Source of the DNA: Clostridiales bacterium
GTDB lineage: Bacteria; Bacillota; Clostridia; Christensenellales; Aristaeellaceae
DNA length: 29,152 bases
Direction: 5' to 3'
Assembly: GCA_004556395.1 (NCBI GenBank)
Contig: SFHK01000026.1
Coordinates: 1 to 29,152 of the forward strand
Shown: positions 1-7,289 of the stretch, one piece after another
Layout: each line of letters opens with the position of its first letter
Position numbering within the stretch: position 1 is the stretch's first letter
Notes under the pieces: model-generated
What the model saw: only the letters and a program-made list of their open reading frames with translations
The model's database searches: none
Told to the model about the DNA's origin: nothing
Made by a program: the position numbers and the translations under genes

Positions 1-182
1 AGATTGCTTTGGAAGATCGCTGAAGGCCGGAATCGTCCGAGCGCGGCGAAACGACGGACGATTTCATCGCCGACCTTGCCGTCGCCGTGCGCGCGGAGGA
101 ACTGAAAGCCGGCGCGCCCGTTCGCGGCGAGCGGGTGGCGAAATATAACCGGCTGGTGGAGATTACGTCGGAAATGGGCTGA
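1..182 (+). CDS. 3' end of an unrecognised gene (partial, possibly frameshifted)
   Basis: The frame ending in TGA at 180-182 reads back about 52 codons with coding-like composition, ending in the residues KYNRLVEITSEMG. It meets an in-frame TGA at 21-23, and no convincing start or ribosome binding site lies between. The neighbouring frame is open across the first 100 bases. This is therefore either the tail of a gene that begins outside the window and carries a frameshift, or a remnant. I do not recognise the family. A hairpin directly downstream fits with this being a gene end. Confidence 0.35.
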
Positions 183-192
183 ACGGAGACCG

Positions 193-234
193 GCTCCGGG
201 CATCCGGACGGGAAAATCGACGGATACCCGGAGC
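193..234. terminator. Hairpin between convergent genes
   Basis: Perfect 8-base arms GCTCCGGG (193-200) and CCCGGAGC (227-234) enclose a second paired segment, TCCG (203-206) with CGGA (221-224). It lies between the plus-strand stop at 182 and the minus-strand stop at 243. No T-run follows on either strand, so its use as an intrinsic terminator for the convergent genes is an inference. Confidence 0.45.
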
Positions 235-242
235 GGGCGTTC

Positions 243-626
243 TCAGAGAATGTTTGACAGGCTGGGCTCCTCGTGGGTTTTCAGGTGGTCGAGCAGTTCG
301 TTGAACAGGCGGATGGATTCGCGGTAGCCGTCGTCGTCGCCGATGGACAGGCAGGTTCCCGCTTCGGTGAGCTGCATGCGCATTTCGTGCAGGTCGTCGT
401 GCGGCGCGAGAACTTCAAGCCAGCGCCCGTGCGCCTGAATCTCGTTGAGCATCCGCGCGATGGTCGCCTGCGCTTCGTCCGTCTGTCCTGCGTCCGCCTG
501 TTCTTCCAGGGTCAGGCGAAGCTCAGCCAGCGCGGCCATGGAGCTGCGCACGTAGAACAGCGAAAACAGGCACAGCGCCAGCGAAAACGCCGTCATGAGG
601 ATGACAATCACGAGTCTCTGCTTCAT
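243..626 (-). CDS. DUF4363 family small membrane-anchored protein
   Basis: This 127-residue protein has one hydrophobic segment near the N-terminus (about residues 4-25). A mostly helical, charged region follows, rich in Glu, Gln and His, and presumably lies outside the membrane. The ATG at 626 overlaps the TAA of the upstream DUF421 gene by one base, so the two are translationally coupled. DUF4363 proteins are commonly encoded beside DUF421 proteins in Firmicutes, and that context supports the family call as much as the sequence does. The molecular function of the family is not known to me. The family name is recalled, not searched. Confidence 0.65.
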   Translation of the reverse strand: MKQRLVIVILMTAFSLALCLFSLFYVRSSMAALAELRLTLEEQADAGQTDEAQATIARMLNEIQAHGRWLEVLAPHDDLHEMRMQLTEAGTCLSIGDDDGYRESIRLFNELLDHLKTHEEPSLSNIL

Positions 627-1342
627 TACCACGCCACCTCGCTCGCGTCCAGCGCTTCCGTCTGGAAAATGCCGCCGTTTTTCACCTGCACGGTCAGGAT
701 ACCCTGCGTATCCAGCGTGGCGAGAAAGATGTTGTCCGGCGCGTAGCCGTGGGCGGCCAGCGCCGCGCGCAGCCACGCTTCGTCCAGATGCGCGCTTCTC
801 AGATTGCTCTTTTGGATGTGCCCGTCCATCACCAGCGCCATCGGCACGCCCTCGTAGCCCGCGTCGACGCCTATTTCCTTCGTCGTGGGCGGGCGCATGG
901 AGGAGCGCGGGAAGGCGGTGATGGTGCCGTTGGCCTCCATGACCGCGAAGCCGACGTCCGCAGGGTCGGAAATGCCCGCCTGCCGGAAGCCCTCCAGCAG
1001 GTCGGACAGCGTAAGGCACAGCCGCTCCATTTCCGCCTGATTGATCACGCCCTTGGACACGACGATCGAGGGCTTTCCGGAGATGAACGCCCGCGCGGCG
1101 TCCGACTTCATGCACACGAGCGCGATGATTCCGTGCACGGCCAGCAGCGCCGCGATGGGGATCACGCCGTGCAGAAGCGGGGTGCTAACGTCGGCCATCG
1201 GCGTTGCCAGCAGGTTGGCCACCAGCAGCGCCATCGCGAATTCGTAGGGCTGAAATTGCCCCATCTGCCGCTTGCCCATGAACCGGGTGGCGAGGATCAT
1301 CAGAATATAGAGCAGAATTGCCCGGATAAAAATGGTAAACAT
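626..1342 (-). CDS. DUF421 (YetF-like) membrane protein
   Basis: This 238-residue protein has three hydrophobic segments (about residues 3-20, 33-50 and 57-76) followed by a soluble domain of about 150 residues. Family features include FMGKRQMGQ after the first membrane segment, KPSIVVSKG and NQAEMERLCLTLSDLLEGFRQAG. The reading frame extends further upstream to another ATG at 1447. The start at 1342 is preferred because it has AGGGAGG nine bases upstream and begins directly with the first membrane helix. DUF421 proteins such as YetF are integral membrane proteins in endospore-forming and related bacteria, without a firmly established activity. The gene is divergent from paaK and coupled to DUF4363. 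Confidence 0.85.
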   Translation of the reverse strand: MFTIFIRAILLYILMILATRFMGKRQMGQFQPYEFAMALLVANLLATPMADVSTPLLHGVIPIAALLAVHGIIALVCMKSDAARAFISGKPSIVVSKGVINQAEMERLCLTLSDLLEGFRQAGISDPADVGFAVMEANGTITAFPRSSMRPPTTKEIGVDAGYEGVPMALVMDGHIQKSNLRSAHLDEAWLRAALAAHGYAPDNIFLATLDTQGILTVQVKNGGIFQTEALDASEVAW

Positions 1343-1384
1343 GCAGGAAAACCTCCCTGATTTGCATATTTTCAACGTGAAGTA

Positions 1385-1414
1385 TTGCTTTTTGACTCTT
1401 TTGTTTGCTATAAT
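1385..1414 (+). promoter_or_regulatory. Promoter for the paaK cluster
   Basis: TTGCTT (1385-1390) is followed after 18 bases by a perfect TATAAT (1409-1414), about 50 bases upstream of the paaK start. The surrounding sequence is AT-rich compared with the genes. It is the only good sigma-A-like site in this divergent gap. Confidence 0.6.
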
Positions 1415-1464
1415 AAATCGATAATGGTGCCTGCTACTTATTTTCATCGGAAGGGCAATACGAT

Positions 1465-2772
1465 ATGAGGACTAAAATCTGGAATTCCGACGTCGAATGT
1501 ATGGACCGGGAAAGGCTTCGGGCGCTTCAGGGCGAGCGGCTGCGCGCCGTGGTGAAGCGGGAATATGAAAACGTGCCGCTCTATCGCGAGCGCATGGACG
1601 AGAAGGGCGTAAAGCCCGCGGATATCCGCACCGTCGACGATCTTCAGTACCTGCCGTTTATGGAAAAGACGGATCTGCGCGACACGTTCCCCTACGGACT
1701 GTTCGCCGCGCCGAAAAAGGACATTGTGCGCATTCAGGGCTCCAGCGGCACGACCGGCAAGCCCATCGTATCCGGCTACACGCAGAACGACATCGACGCG
1801 TGGACGGAAATGATGGCGCGCACGCTGACCGCCGCCGGAGCGGACGAGAACAGCATCGTGCAGGTGTGCTACGGCTACGGCCTGTTCACCGGCGGTCTGG
1901 GCGCGCATCAGGGCGCGGGCCGCATCGGCGCAATGACGGTGCCGATGTCCAGCGGCAACACGCAGCGCCAGATCATGATGATGCTGGAGCTGGGCACGAC
2001 GCATCTGTGCTGCACGCCGAGCTACGCGCTGTATCTGGGCGAAACGCTGGAAAAGATGCGCATTGACCGTTCGCAGCTGAAGCTGAAGGCCGGCTGCTTC
2101 GGCGCCGAGCCGTGGACGGAGGAAATGCGCGGCGAGATCGAGCGGCTGCTGGGTCTGGACGCGCTGGACATTTACGGGCTTACCGAAATCGCGGGCCCGG
2201 GCGTGAGCTTTGAGTGCATGGAAAAGCATGGCATGCACGTGAATGAGGATCACGTGATTCCGGAGATCATCAATCCCCTGACGGGAAAGGCGCTGCCGTA
2301 TGGCGAGAAGGGCGAGCTGGTGTTTACCACCATCACCAAGGAAGGCATGCCGATGATCCGCTATCGCACGCACGACATCTGCCGTCTGCACGACGAGAAG
2401 TGCGCGTGCGGGCGCACGCTGGTTCGCATGGAGCGGCTGATGGGACGCACCGACGATATGCTGGTCATTCGCGGCGTAAACGTGTTTCCCAGCCAGATTG
2501 AAAGCGTGCTGGTGGGCGTGCAGGGCGTAGCGCCGCACTATCTGCTGGTCGTCGACCGGCAGAACGCCACCGATTCGCTGGAAATTCAGGTGGAGGTAAC
2601 CGACGACATGTTCGCCGACTCGCTGGGCAAGCTGGAAGAAATCAAGCGAATCATTGGCGAGCGCATCAAGTCGGTCGCAGGCATCAAGGCGCTGATTACG
2701 CTGGTCGGCCCGGGCACGATTCCGAGGTTCGAGGGCAAGGCCAAACGCGTGATTGATAAGAGAAATCTGTGA
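1465..2772 (+). CDS. paaK: Phenylacetate-CoA ligase (PaaK family)
   Basis: This 435-residue cytoplasmic adenylate-forming enzyme joins aryl acids such as phenylacetate to coenzyme A, using ATP. The ATP-binding loop GSSGTTGKP lies at about residues 92-100, YGLTE at about 238, and RYRTHDICRL and GRTDDML in the C-terminal part. The length is normal for PaaK. Start choice: ATG at 1465 with GGAAGGG nine bases upstream. The next gene, an ACT-domain protein, is a usual partner of this ligase in anaerobes. In that setting the ligase is generally linked with aryl-acid products of amino acid fermentation. The indolepyruvate oxidoreductase genes often found beside it are not in this window, so the exact substrate is uncertain. 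Confidence 0.92.
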   Translation: MRTKIWNSDVECMDRERLRALQGERLRAVVKREYENVPLYRERMDEKGVKPADIRTVDDLQYLPFMEKTDLRDTFPYGLFAAPKKDIVRIQGSSGTTGKPIVSGYTQNDIDAWTEMMARTLTAAGADENSIVQVCYGYGLFTGGLGAHQGAGRIGAMTVPMSSGNTQRQIMMMLELGTTHLCCTPSYALYLGETLEKMRIDRSQLKLKAGCFGAEPWTEEMRGEIERLLGLDALDIYGLTEIAGPGVSFECMEKHGMHVNEDHVIPEIINPLTGKALPYGEKGELVFTTITKEGMPMIRYRTHDICRLHDEKCACGRTLVRMERLMGRTDDMLVIRGVNVFPSQIESVLVGVQGVAPHYLLVVDRQNATDSLEIQVEVTDDMFADSLGKLEEIKRIIGERIKSVAGIKALITLVGPGTIPRFEGKAKRVIDKRNL

Positions 2773-2789
2773 AGGAGGCGGAGTTACCC

Positions 2790-3221
2790 GTGCGAGTCAA
2801 ACAGCTATCCGTGTTTTTGGAGAACCGAAAGGGCAGCCTTGCGGCGATGGCGCAGCTGCTGGGCGGCAGCGGCATCAACATGCTGGCGCTGTCCATTGCG
2901 GAGACGGACAATTTCGGCATCTGCCGCCTGATCGTGTCCAACGCCGAGGAGGGCGTGCGCATTCTGCGCGCCGCGGGCTACACCGTGCGCATCACCGAGG
3001 TGCTGGTGGTCTGTGTGCCCGACCGTCCCAACGGTCTGGCCGAGGTGCTCAGGATGATGGAGCACGAGGATATTTCGGTGGAATACCTGTATTCCTTTGT
3101 GCGCAATTCCGGGTATAACGCGCTGATTATCTTCCGTCTGTCCGACATCGGCCGGGCGGAGCGTCTGTGCGAGGAAAAGGGCGTGAAGACGCTGAGCAAG
3201 GACGAGGTCGAGGCGCTTTGA
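2790..3221 (+). CDS. Tandem ACT-domain protein
   Basis: This 143-residue protein contains two ACT domains (about residues 1-68 and 70-140), each with the start of a beta-alpha-beta fold: KQLSVFLENRKGSLA, then EVLVVCVPDRPNGLAEV. Proteins of this kind bind amino acids or related ligands and sit beside PaaK in many anaerobes, suggesting a ligand-sensing role for the ligase or pathway. A GTG at 2769 in the same frame overlaps the paaK stop. The GTG at 2790 is preferred because AAGGAGG lies about 11 bases before it and the protein then begins at the first ACT strand. No catalytic domain is attached. Confidence 0.82.
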   Translation: MRVKQLSVFLENRKGSLAAMAQLLGGSGINMLALSIAETDNFGICRLIVSNAEEGVRILRAAGYTVRITEVLVVCVPDRPNGLAEVLRMMEHEDISVEYLYSFVRNSGYNALIIFRLSDIGRAERLCEEKGVKTLSKDEVEAL

Positions 3222-4315
3222 AGCGATTGGAACTGGTCATCTCCATGAAAGCCCTGCTTGAAAACGCGCGAGCGGTTCGCGGGCGCGTGCCGGAGAATGT
3301 GAAAATCTGCGCGGTTGTAAAGGCGGACGCCTACGGGCACGGAGCCGCCGAGCTTTCGCGGGCGCTGGAAAGCGAGCGCCTTGCGGATGCGTTCGCCGTG
3401 GCCACGCCCGAGGAAGGGCGCGTGCTGCGGGAAGCCGGCGTGAAGGGCGAGATCCTCGTGCTGGGGCTGACCGACGCGGACGGCGCGGAGGAAAGCGTGG
3501 CCCTTGCGCTGGCGCAGGCGGTGGACGACGCGAGAGGCCTTGCCATGCTGGAACGGGCGGCTGCCCGGCAGGGCAGGCAGGCGAAGGCGCAGCTGAAGGT
3601 CGACACCGGAATGACGCGGCTGGGCGTGCGCGGCGCGGGCGAGCTGGACGCGCTTCTGAAGGCGTGGGAGCATGCGCCGCACGTACATATGAGCGGCATG
3701 TTCACGCATTTCTGCTTTGCCGACGGCGACGCGGCGTTCACGCGGGCGCAGTTTGAGCGCTTTGAAGCGGCGTGCGCGGCCGTGCGTGCGGCGGGGTTTG
3801 CGCCCGTACGGCACGCGGCGGCGAGCACGGCGATGCTGGACGAGGCGTATCAGCTGGACATGGTGCGGCTTGGCATTGCGCTGTATGGAACCGGCGTGAA
3901 GGCGCTGGACGGCGCGGTGCGCCCGGCGCAGACGCTTCGAACGCATCCCCTGCGCGTGTGCGAAATCGAGGCGGGGGAGACCGTCGGCTATTCGCGCGCG
4001 TTTCGCGCGGCGCGGCGCACGCGGGTGATGACGATTCCCTGCGGCTATGGCGACGGCTATCCGCGCATCCTGAGCGGGCGGGCGGACGTGCTCGTGAACG
4101 GCCGCCGCGCGCCGGTGATTGGCAACATCTGCATGGACATGATGATGGCGGACGTGACGGACGCGGGCGAGATCACGCCGGAGAGCGAAGTGGTTCTGCT
4201 GGGCGCGCAGGGCGGCGAACGGATTACGCCGGACGAACTGGCGCGGCTGGCGGAGACAATCCCGTACGAGATCATGTTGGGCTTTTCGCAGCGCGTGGCG
4301 CGGCGGTTTGCATAA
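3218..4315 (+). CDS. alr: Alanine racemase
   Basis: This PLP enzyme interconverts L- and D-alanine for peptidoglycan. The PLP lysine is K35 in AVVKADAYGHG, and the second catalytic residue is the tyrosine of VGYSRAF (Y258). GYGDGYPR and NICMDMMM are family signatures. The best start is a TTG at 3218 that overlaps the upstream stop codon (TTGA). It gives the usual N-terminus (KRLEL...) and a normal length of 365 residues, whereas an ATG at 3245 would cut the first strand. An in-frame ATG at 3167 lies inside the ACT gene and is unlikely. The overlap indicates co-transcription and coupling with the ACT gene, though no metabolic link between them is obvious. Confidence 0.93.
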   Translation: MKRLELVISMKALLENARAVRGRVPENVKICAVVKADAYGHGAAELSRALESERLADAFAVATPEEGRVLREAGVKGEILVLGLTDADGAEESVALALAQAVDDARGLAMLERAAARQGRQAKAQLKVDTGMTRLGVRGAGELDALLKAWEHAPHVHMSGMFTHFCFADGDAAFTRAQFERFEAACAAVRAAGFAPVRHAAASTAMLDEAYQLDMVRLGIALYGTGVKALDGAVRPAQTLRTHPLRVCEIEAGETVGYSRAFRAARRTRVMTIPCGYGDGYPRILSGRADVLVNGRRAPVIGNICMDMMMADVTDAGEITPESEVVLLGAQGGERITPDELARLAETIPYEIMLGFSQRVARRFA

Positions 4316-4339
4316 CGAGGAAACGATCGGAGGAACAGT

Positions 4340-5107
4340 ATGAACAATACGTGGGGAATGGTCAAGAAAAACATCGTAGTTCACCTGACGGCGGCGCTTC
4401 TGGTCGCGCTTGTGGCGTTTGTGGGCTCCGCGTGGCTCGGCTGCCTGCTCGGCGCGGCCGTGTATTTCGCGTTTCTTGTGATGCAGTACGCCGACGGCGC
4501 GGATCGCGGCGAGCGCGCCTGCACGATGACGGCGACGATTCAGCGCCTTGAAGCCGAGGGCAAGCAGGCCGATGATCGCATGAAAAAGCAGGTGTACGCG
4601 CCTGTGAACGCGGTGAAGGCGTTCCTGATTACCGCGCTCCCGCTGGCGGCGCTGGCGGTGGTCAACCTGCTGCTGGCCGACCCGAACGCGGTGGGTGAAA
4701 CCGTGCTCGGCGCGGTGACCCGCATCGTGTTCTTCCCCGTCGCGTGGCTGACCCGCCTGCTCGCGGGCATGGTGGGCGTGGACTACGCGGGCGCGGAGAC
4801 GGCGGCGACGACGGTGTTCGGCGCGCTGAACCGCGGCGGCATCGACTTTGCCGGTCTGGTCGGAAAGCTCTCTGAGGTTCAGACCTACGCCGTGGCGTAT
4901 GATCTCAGCTATCTCACCACGATGCGCATTCTGTACATCCCGGCCGCGTTCCTTTCGCCGCTGGCGATGATGATCGGCTATATGCAGGGCCCCAGAATGC
5001 ACAAGAAGAAGATGGACGACATCGCGAAGGGCTCCCGCCGCAAGAAAAAGAAGCTGAAGGTGTTCGGCCGCGCGCGTCAGCCGAAGCAGGTCAAGCCGGA
5101 GGTCTGA
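4340..5107 (+). CDS. Multi-pass membrane protein of unknown function
   Basis: This 255-residue protein is not one I recognise. Hydrophobic stretches lie at about residues 13-32, 33-50, 92-113, 128-147 and 195-215. A charged segment separates the second and third, and a strongly basic tail (SRRKKKKLKVF and onwards) follows the last. The tail is likely cytoplasmic and could contact nucleic acid, acidic lipid or a partner protein, but that is inference. A GGAGG site precedes the ATG. It is the last gene of the paaK-ACT-alr run, 24 bases after alr, and no signal peptide or enzymatic motif is visible. Confidence 0.7.
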   Translation: MNNTWGMVKKNIVVHLTAALLVALVAFVGSAWLGCLLGAAVYFAFLVMQYADGADRGERACTMTATIQRLEAEGKQADDRMKKQVYAPVNAVKAFLITALPLAALAVVNLLLADPNAVGETVLGAVTRIVFFPVAWLTRLLAGMVGVDYAGAETAATTVFGALNRGGIDFAGLVGKLSEVQTYAVAYDLSYLTTMRILYIPAAFLSPLAMMIGYMQGPRMHKKKMDDIAKGSRRKKKKLKVFGRARQPKQVKPEV

Positions 5108-5132
5108 GGCGCCATCGCACAATTCGGCGGCA

Positions 5133-5211
5133 CGTCGGGCGACGTCTTTTCCGTCCTCTGCGGCATGCAAATTCCTCGATTTACCTTCGGAATTTGCATT
5201 TGCGTCCGACG
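5133..5211. repeat. Nested hairpin element, possibly an interspersed palindromic repeat
   Basis: An inner perfect inverted repeat of 11 bases, ATGCAAATTCC (5165-5175) with GGAATTTGCAT (5189-5199), has a 13-base loop. It sits inside an outer pair, CGTCGGGCG (5133-5141) with CGTCCGACG (5203-5211), joined by nine pairs including one G-T. The element fills the gap after the membrane protein gene and before the rsmD promoter. It has no long T-run, so it is not a classic terminator. Its shape suggests a REP- or MITE-like repeat or a structured RNA. Only one copy is present in this window, so repetition cannot be shown here. Confidence 0.5.
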
Positions 5212-5291
5212 AAAAATCCACTCGCCGGCCGCCTGCCTCATTTGCGCGCCGCTGCCCTAAGGCGGACAGCTCGTTAAATGTGATAAATCTA

Positions 5292-5320
5292 TTGCAAGTG
5301 TTGCAATAGCATGGTATAAT
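5292..5320 (+). promoter_or_regulatory. Promoter for rsmD-coaD
   Basis: TTGCAA (5292-5297), a 17-base spacer and TATAAT (5315-5320), with TG one base upstream forming an extended -10. It lies just before rsmD, leaving a very short 5' leader. This is one of the best promoters in the window. Confidence 0.75.
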
Positions 5321-5339
5321 TTTTACGGAGTGATGCGAC

Positions 5340-5903
5340 TTGCGAATCATCGGCGGCGACGCTCGCGGTCGAAGGCTGTTTGCGCCGGAGGGCATGGATA
5401 CGCGTCCGACGGCGGATCGCACGCGCGAGTCCCTGTTCAACATTCTGAGCGCGCGCCTGTATGGGGCACACGTGCTGGATCTGTTCGGCGGCACCGGCGC
5501 GCTGGCGCTGGAGGCGCTGAGCCGGGGCGCGGCGTTTGCCGCGATTGCGGATGTGTCGCCCGCGGCGATTCGCGCCATTGAGCGCAACGCGGAAGCGGTG
5601 CTGAAGGACGAAAAGCCGTCCCGCGCGCGGATTCTTCGCGCCGATTACCGGCAGTCGCTTCGGGCGCTGGCGGGCCAGCGGTTCGATCTGGTGTTCCTCG
5701 ATCCTCCGTACCGGATGGCGGAAGCGTATGCCGAGAGCGTGCGCATGCTGAAGGACGGCGGGATGCTTTCGGAGGACGCGGTGATCGTGCTGGAACGGCG
5801 GAAGGACGCGGCGCTGTCCCTGCCGGACGGATTTGAGATTTTCGATTCCCGCGCGTATCGCGATACGGTGATCGATTTTGTGAGGGCGAGGGGAGAGACA
5901 TGA
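5340..5903 (+). CDS. rsmD: 16S rRNA (guanine966-N2)-methyltransferase
   Basis: This 187-residue SAM-dependent methyltransferase is predicted to modify G966 of 16S rRNA in the small subunit. The N-terminus MRIIGGDARGR and TRPTADRTRESLFNIL are typical of RsmD. The SAM-binding motif is DLFGGTGALALEAL, and the catalytic DPPY begins at residue 121. The start is a TTG at 5340, with ACGGAG nine bases upstream and the family N-terminus following directly. The stop overlaps the coaD start by four bases (ATGA), a very common gene order in Firmicutes. Confidence 0.93.
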   Translation: MRIIGGDARGRRLFAPEGMDTRPTADRTRESLFNILSARLYGAHVLDLFGGTGALALEALSRGAAFAAIADVSPAAIRAIERNAEAVLKDEKPSRARILRADYRQSLRALAGQRFDLVFLDPPYRMAEAYAESVRMLKDGGMLSEDAVIVLERRKDAALSLPDGFEIFDSRAYRDTVIDFVRARGET

Positions 5904-6376
5904 TCGCGCTGTTTGCGGGCAGCTTTCACCCGCCGACGAACGGCCATCTGGACGTGATTCGCCGCGCGGCATGCATGTTTGAGCGCGTGGTGGTTGCGGT
6001 GATGGTCAACCCGGAGAAGAAATACCTTCTGTCGGCGGAGGAGCGATGCGAAATGCTTCGCCGCGCCGCGGCGGGGCTTGACAATGTGGAGGTCGTGTGG
6101 GGCACGGGACTGACCGCGGAGCTGGCGAAGAAGCTGGGCGCGGGCGTGCTGGTGCGCGGCGTCCGCAATGTGACGGATATGGAATACGAGCTGCAGGCGG
6201 CGGACGTGAACCGCATGCTCACGGGCATCGACACGATCTTCCTGCCGGCCAGACCCGAGCATCGGGCGATTTCGTCCACCATCGTGGTGGACGTGGCGCG
6301 GCACGGCGGCAGCCTTGACGGGATGGTTCCCGAACCGATACGAAATGACATCAGGCGTTGGTTCAGCGCCGGCTAA
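5900..6376 (+). CDS. coaD: Phosphopantetheine adenylyltransferase
   Basis: This 158-residue enzyme catalyses the penultimate step of coenzyme A synthesis, joining 4'-phosphopantetheine and ATP to give dephospho-CoA. The nucleotidyltransferase motif TNGH is at residues 13-16, in the context GSFHPPTNGHLD. The usual Asp after GSF is His here. The C-terminal ISSTIVV signature is present, as is LVRGVRNVTDMEYE. Length is standard. It is translationally coupled to rsmD through an ATGA overlap. Confidence 0.95.
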   Translation: MIALFAGSFHPPTNGHLDVIRRAACMFERVVVAVMVNPEKKYLLSAEERCEMLRRAAAGLDNVEVVWGTGLTAELAKKLGAGVLVRGVRNVTDMEYELQAADVNRMLTGIDTIFLPARPEHRAISSTIVVDVARHGGSLDGMVPEPIRNDIRRWFSAG

Positions 6377-6389
6377 AGGAGTGGAAGGC

Positions 6390-7193
6390 ATGGAACAGGA
6401 GCGCGACGCGCGGCTTCATGAGGAAGACGAGTACGATCCGCAGGACGAGACGCAGACGACGCCCGAGGCCGAGGAAGAGGATTACGGCGCAGACGCGGAC
6501 GAGGAATCCTACGACTACGACGACGAGGAGACGGACGGCGAGGAAGAAGAGGAATATGAGGACGAGGAAGAGGGCGAGGAGGAAGACGAGGACGACGAGC
6601 CCAACGATACCACGTACTTCATGCAGCTGTTCGACTATCTTGAAAAGGCAATGAGCAGCGGCACGAACGTTCCGCTGACCACGAAAAAGCTGGTGGATGT
6701 GGACGAGTGCTTCAAGATTCTGGACGATATGAAGCGCAATCTGCCCGACGCGATCCAGTACGGCTGGAAAATCTACGAAGAGAAGAACCGCATTCTCGAA
6801 AAGGCCGAGAGCATGGCGCAGGCCAAGGTGACGACCGCCAACGTGAAGGCGAAGTCCATTCTGGACGAGGCCAGCGAACGGGCGGCCTCGATCGGCGACA
6901 ACGCGCAGCGCCGCGCGAGGGCGACGGTGGCCGATGCAGAGGAGCGCGCGAAGGCGACCAAGCGGCAGGCGGACGACTACGCCGCCCGCAAGGTCAGCGA
7001 AAGCGAGATTATGCAGCGCGCCCGCACGGAAGCCAGAGACCTGATGGACAAGGCGCGCAGCGACGCGCACGAGCGCCGTCTGAAGGCTGTTCAGGACGCC
7101 TATCGTCTGCTGGACGCATTGCAGAAGCAGACCGACGGCATCGCGCAGGCATTGGAAAACAAGAAAAACGAGCTGGTTGGTCAGGATCGATAA
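6390..7193 (+). CDS. Acidic coiled-coil protein downstream of coaD
   Basis: This 267-residue protein has two parts. Residues 1 to about 75 are low-complexity and extremely rich in Asp and Glu. From about residue 120 to the end it is a long Ala/Arg/Lys/Glu helix with coiled-coil character, resembling ATP synthase b-subunit or DivIVA-type helices. A short globular piece (about 78-118) links them. Start choice: ATG at 6390 with AAAGGAG eight bases upstream. An in-frame ATG at 6315 lies inside coaD and is not credible. Clostridia often have a coiled-coil protein at this position after coaD, but I know no established function. No membrane segment or catalytic motif is seen. Confidence 0.75.
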   Translation: MEQERDARLHEEDEYDPQDETQTTPEAEEEDYGADADEESYDYDDEETDGEEEEEYEDEEEGEEEDEDDEPNDTTYFMQLFDYLEKAMSSGTNVPLTTKKLVDVDECFKILDDMKRNLPDAIQYGWKIYEEKNRILEKAESMAQAKVTTANVKAKSILDEASERAASIGDNAQRRARATVADAEERAKATKRQADDYAARKVSESEIMQRARTEARDLMDKARSDAHERRLKAVQDAYRLLDALQKQTDGIAQALENKKNELVGQDR

Positions 7194-7202
7194 TCAGCTT
7201 CG

Positions 7203-7236
7203 GGAAAGCGGCGGCCGACGGGCCGTTTGCGTTTCC
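7203..7236. other. Imperfect hairpin before the aminotransferase gene
   Basis: GGAAA (7203-7207) can pair with TTTCC (7232-7236) around an inner CGGCC/GGCCG stem with a GACG loop (about 7212-7225). No T-run follows, so it may be a weak terminator, an RNA processing site or chance. The gap 7194-7289 holds no other clear signal apart from the aminotransferase ribosome binding site. Confidence 0.3.
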
Positions 7237-7289
7237 GGCGTCCCAAAAGGCCGGGAAAAGCATTTCATGTACGCAAAGGAGAAAAGGGT

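Noticed and set aside
2978..5587. An 869-codon open frame on the minus strand
   Set aside because: It lies antisense to the ACT gene, alr, the membrane protein gene and the start of rsmD, all with clear families or signals. Its translation is Arg/His/Ala-rich and lacks any family features, as expected for a mirror frame in GC-rich DNA.
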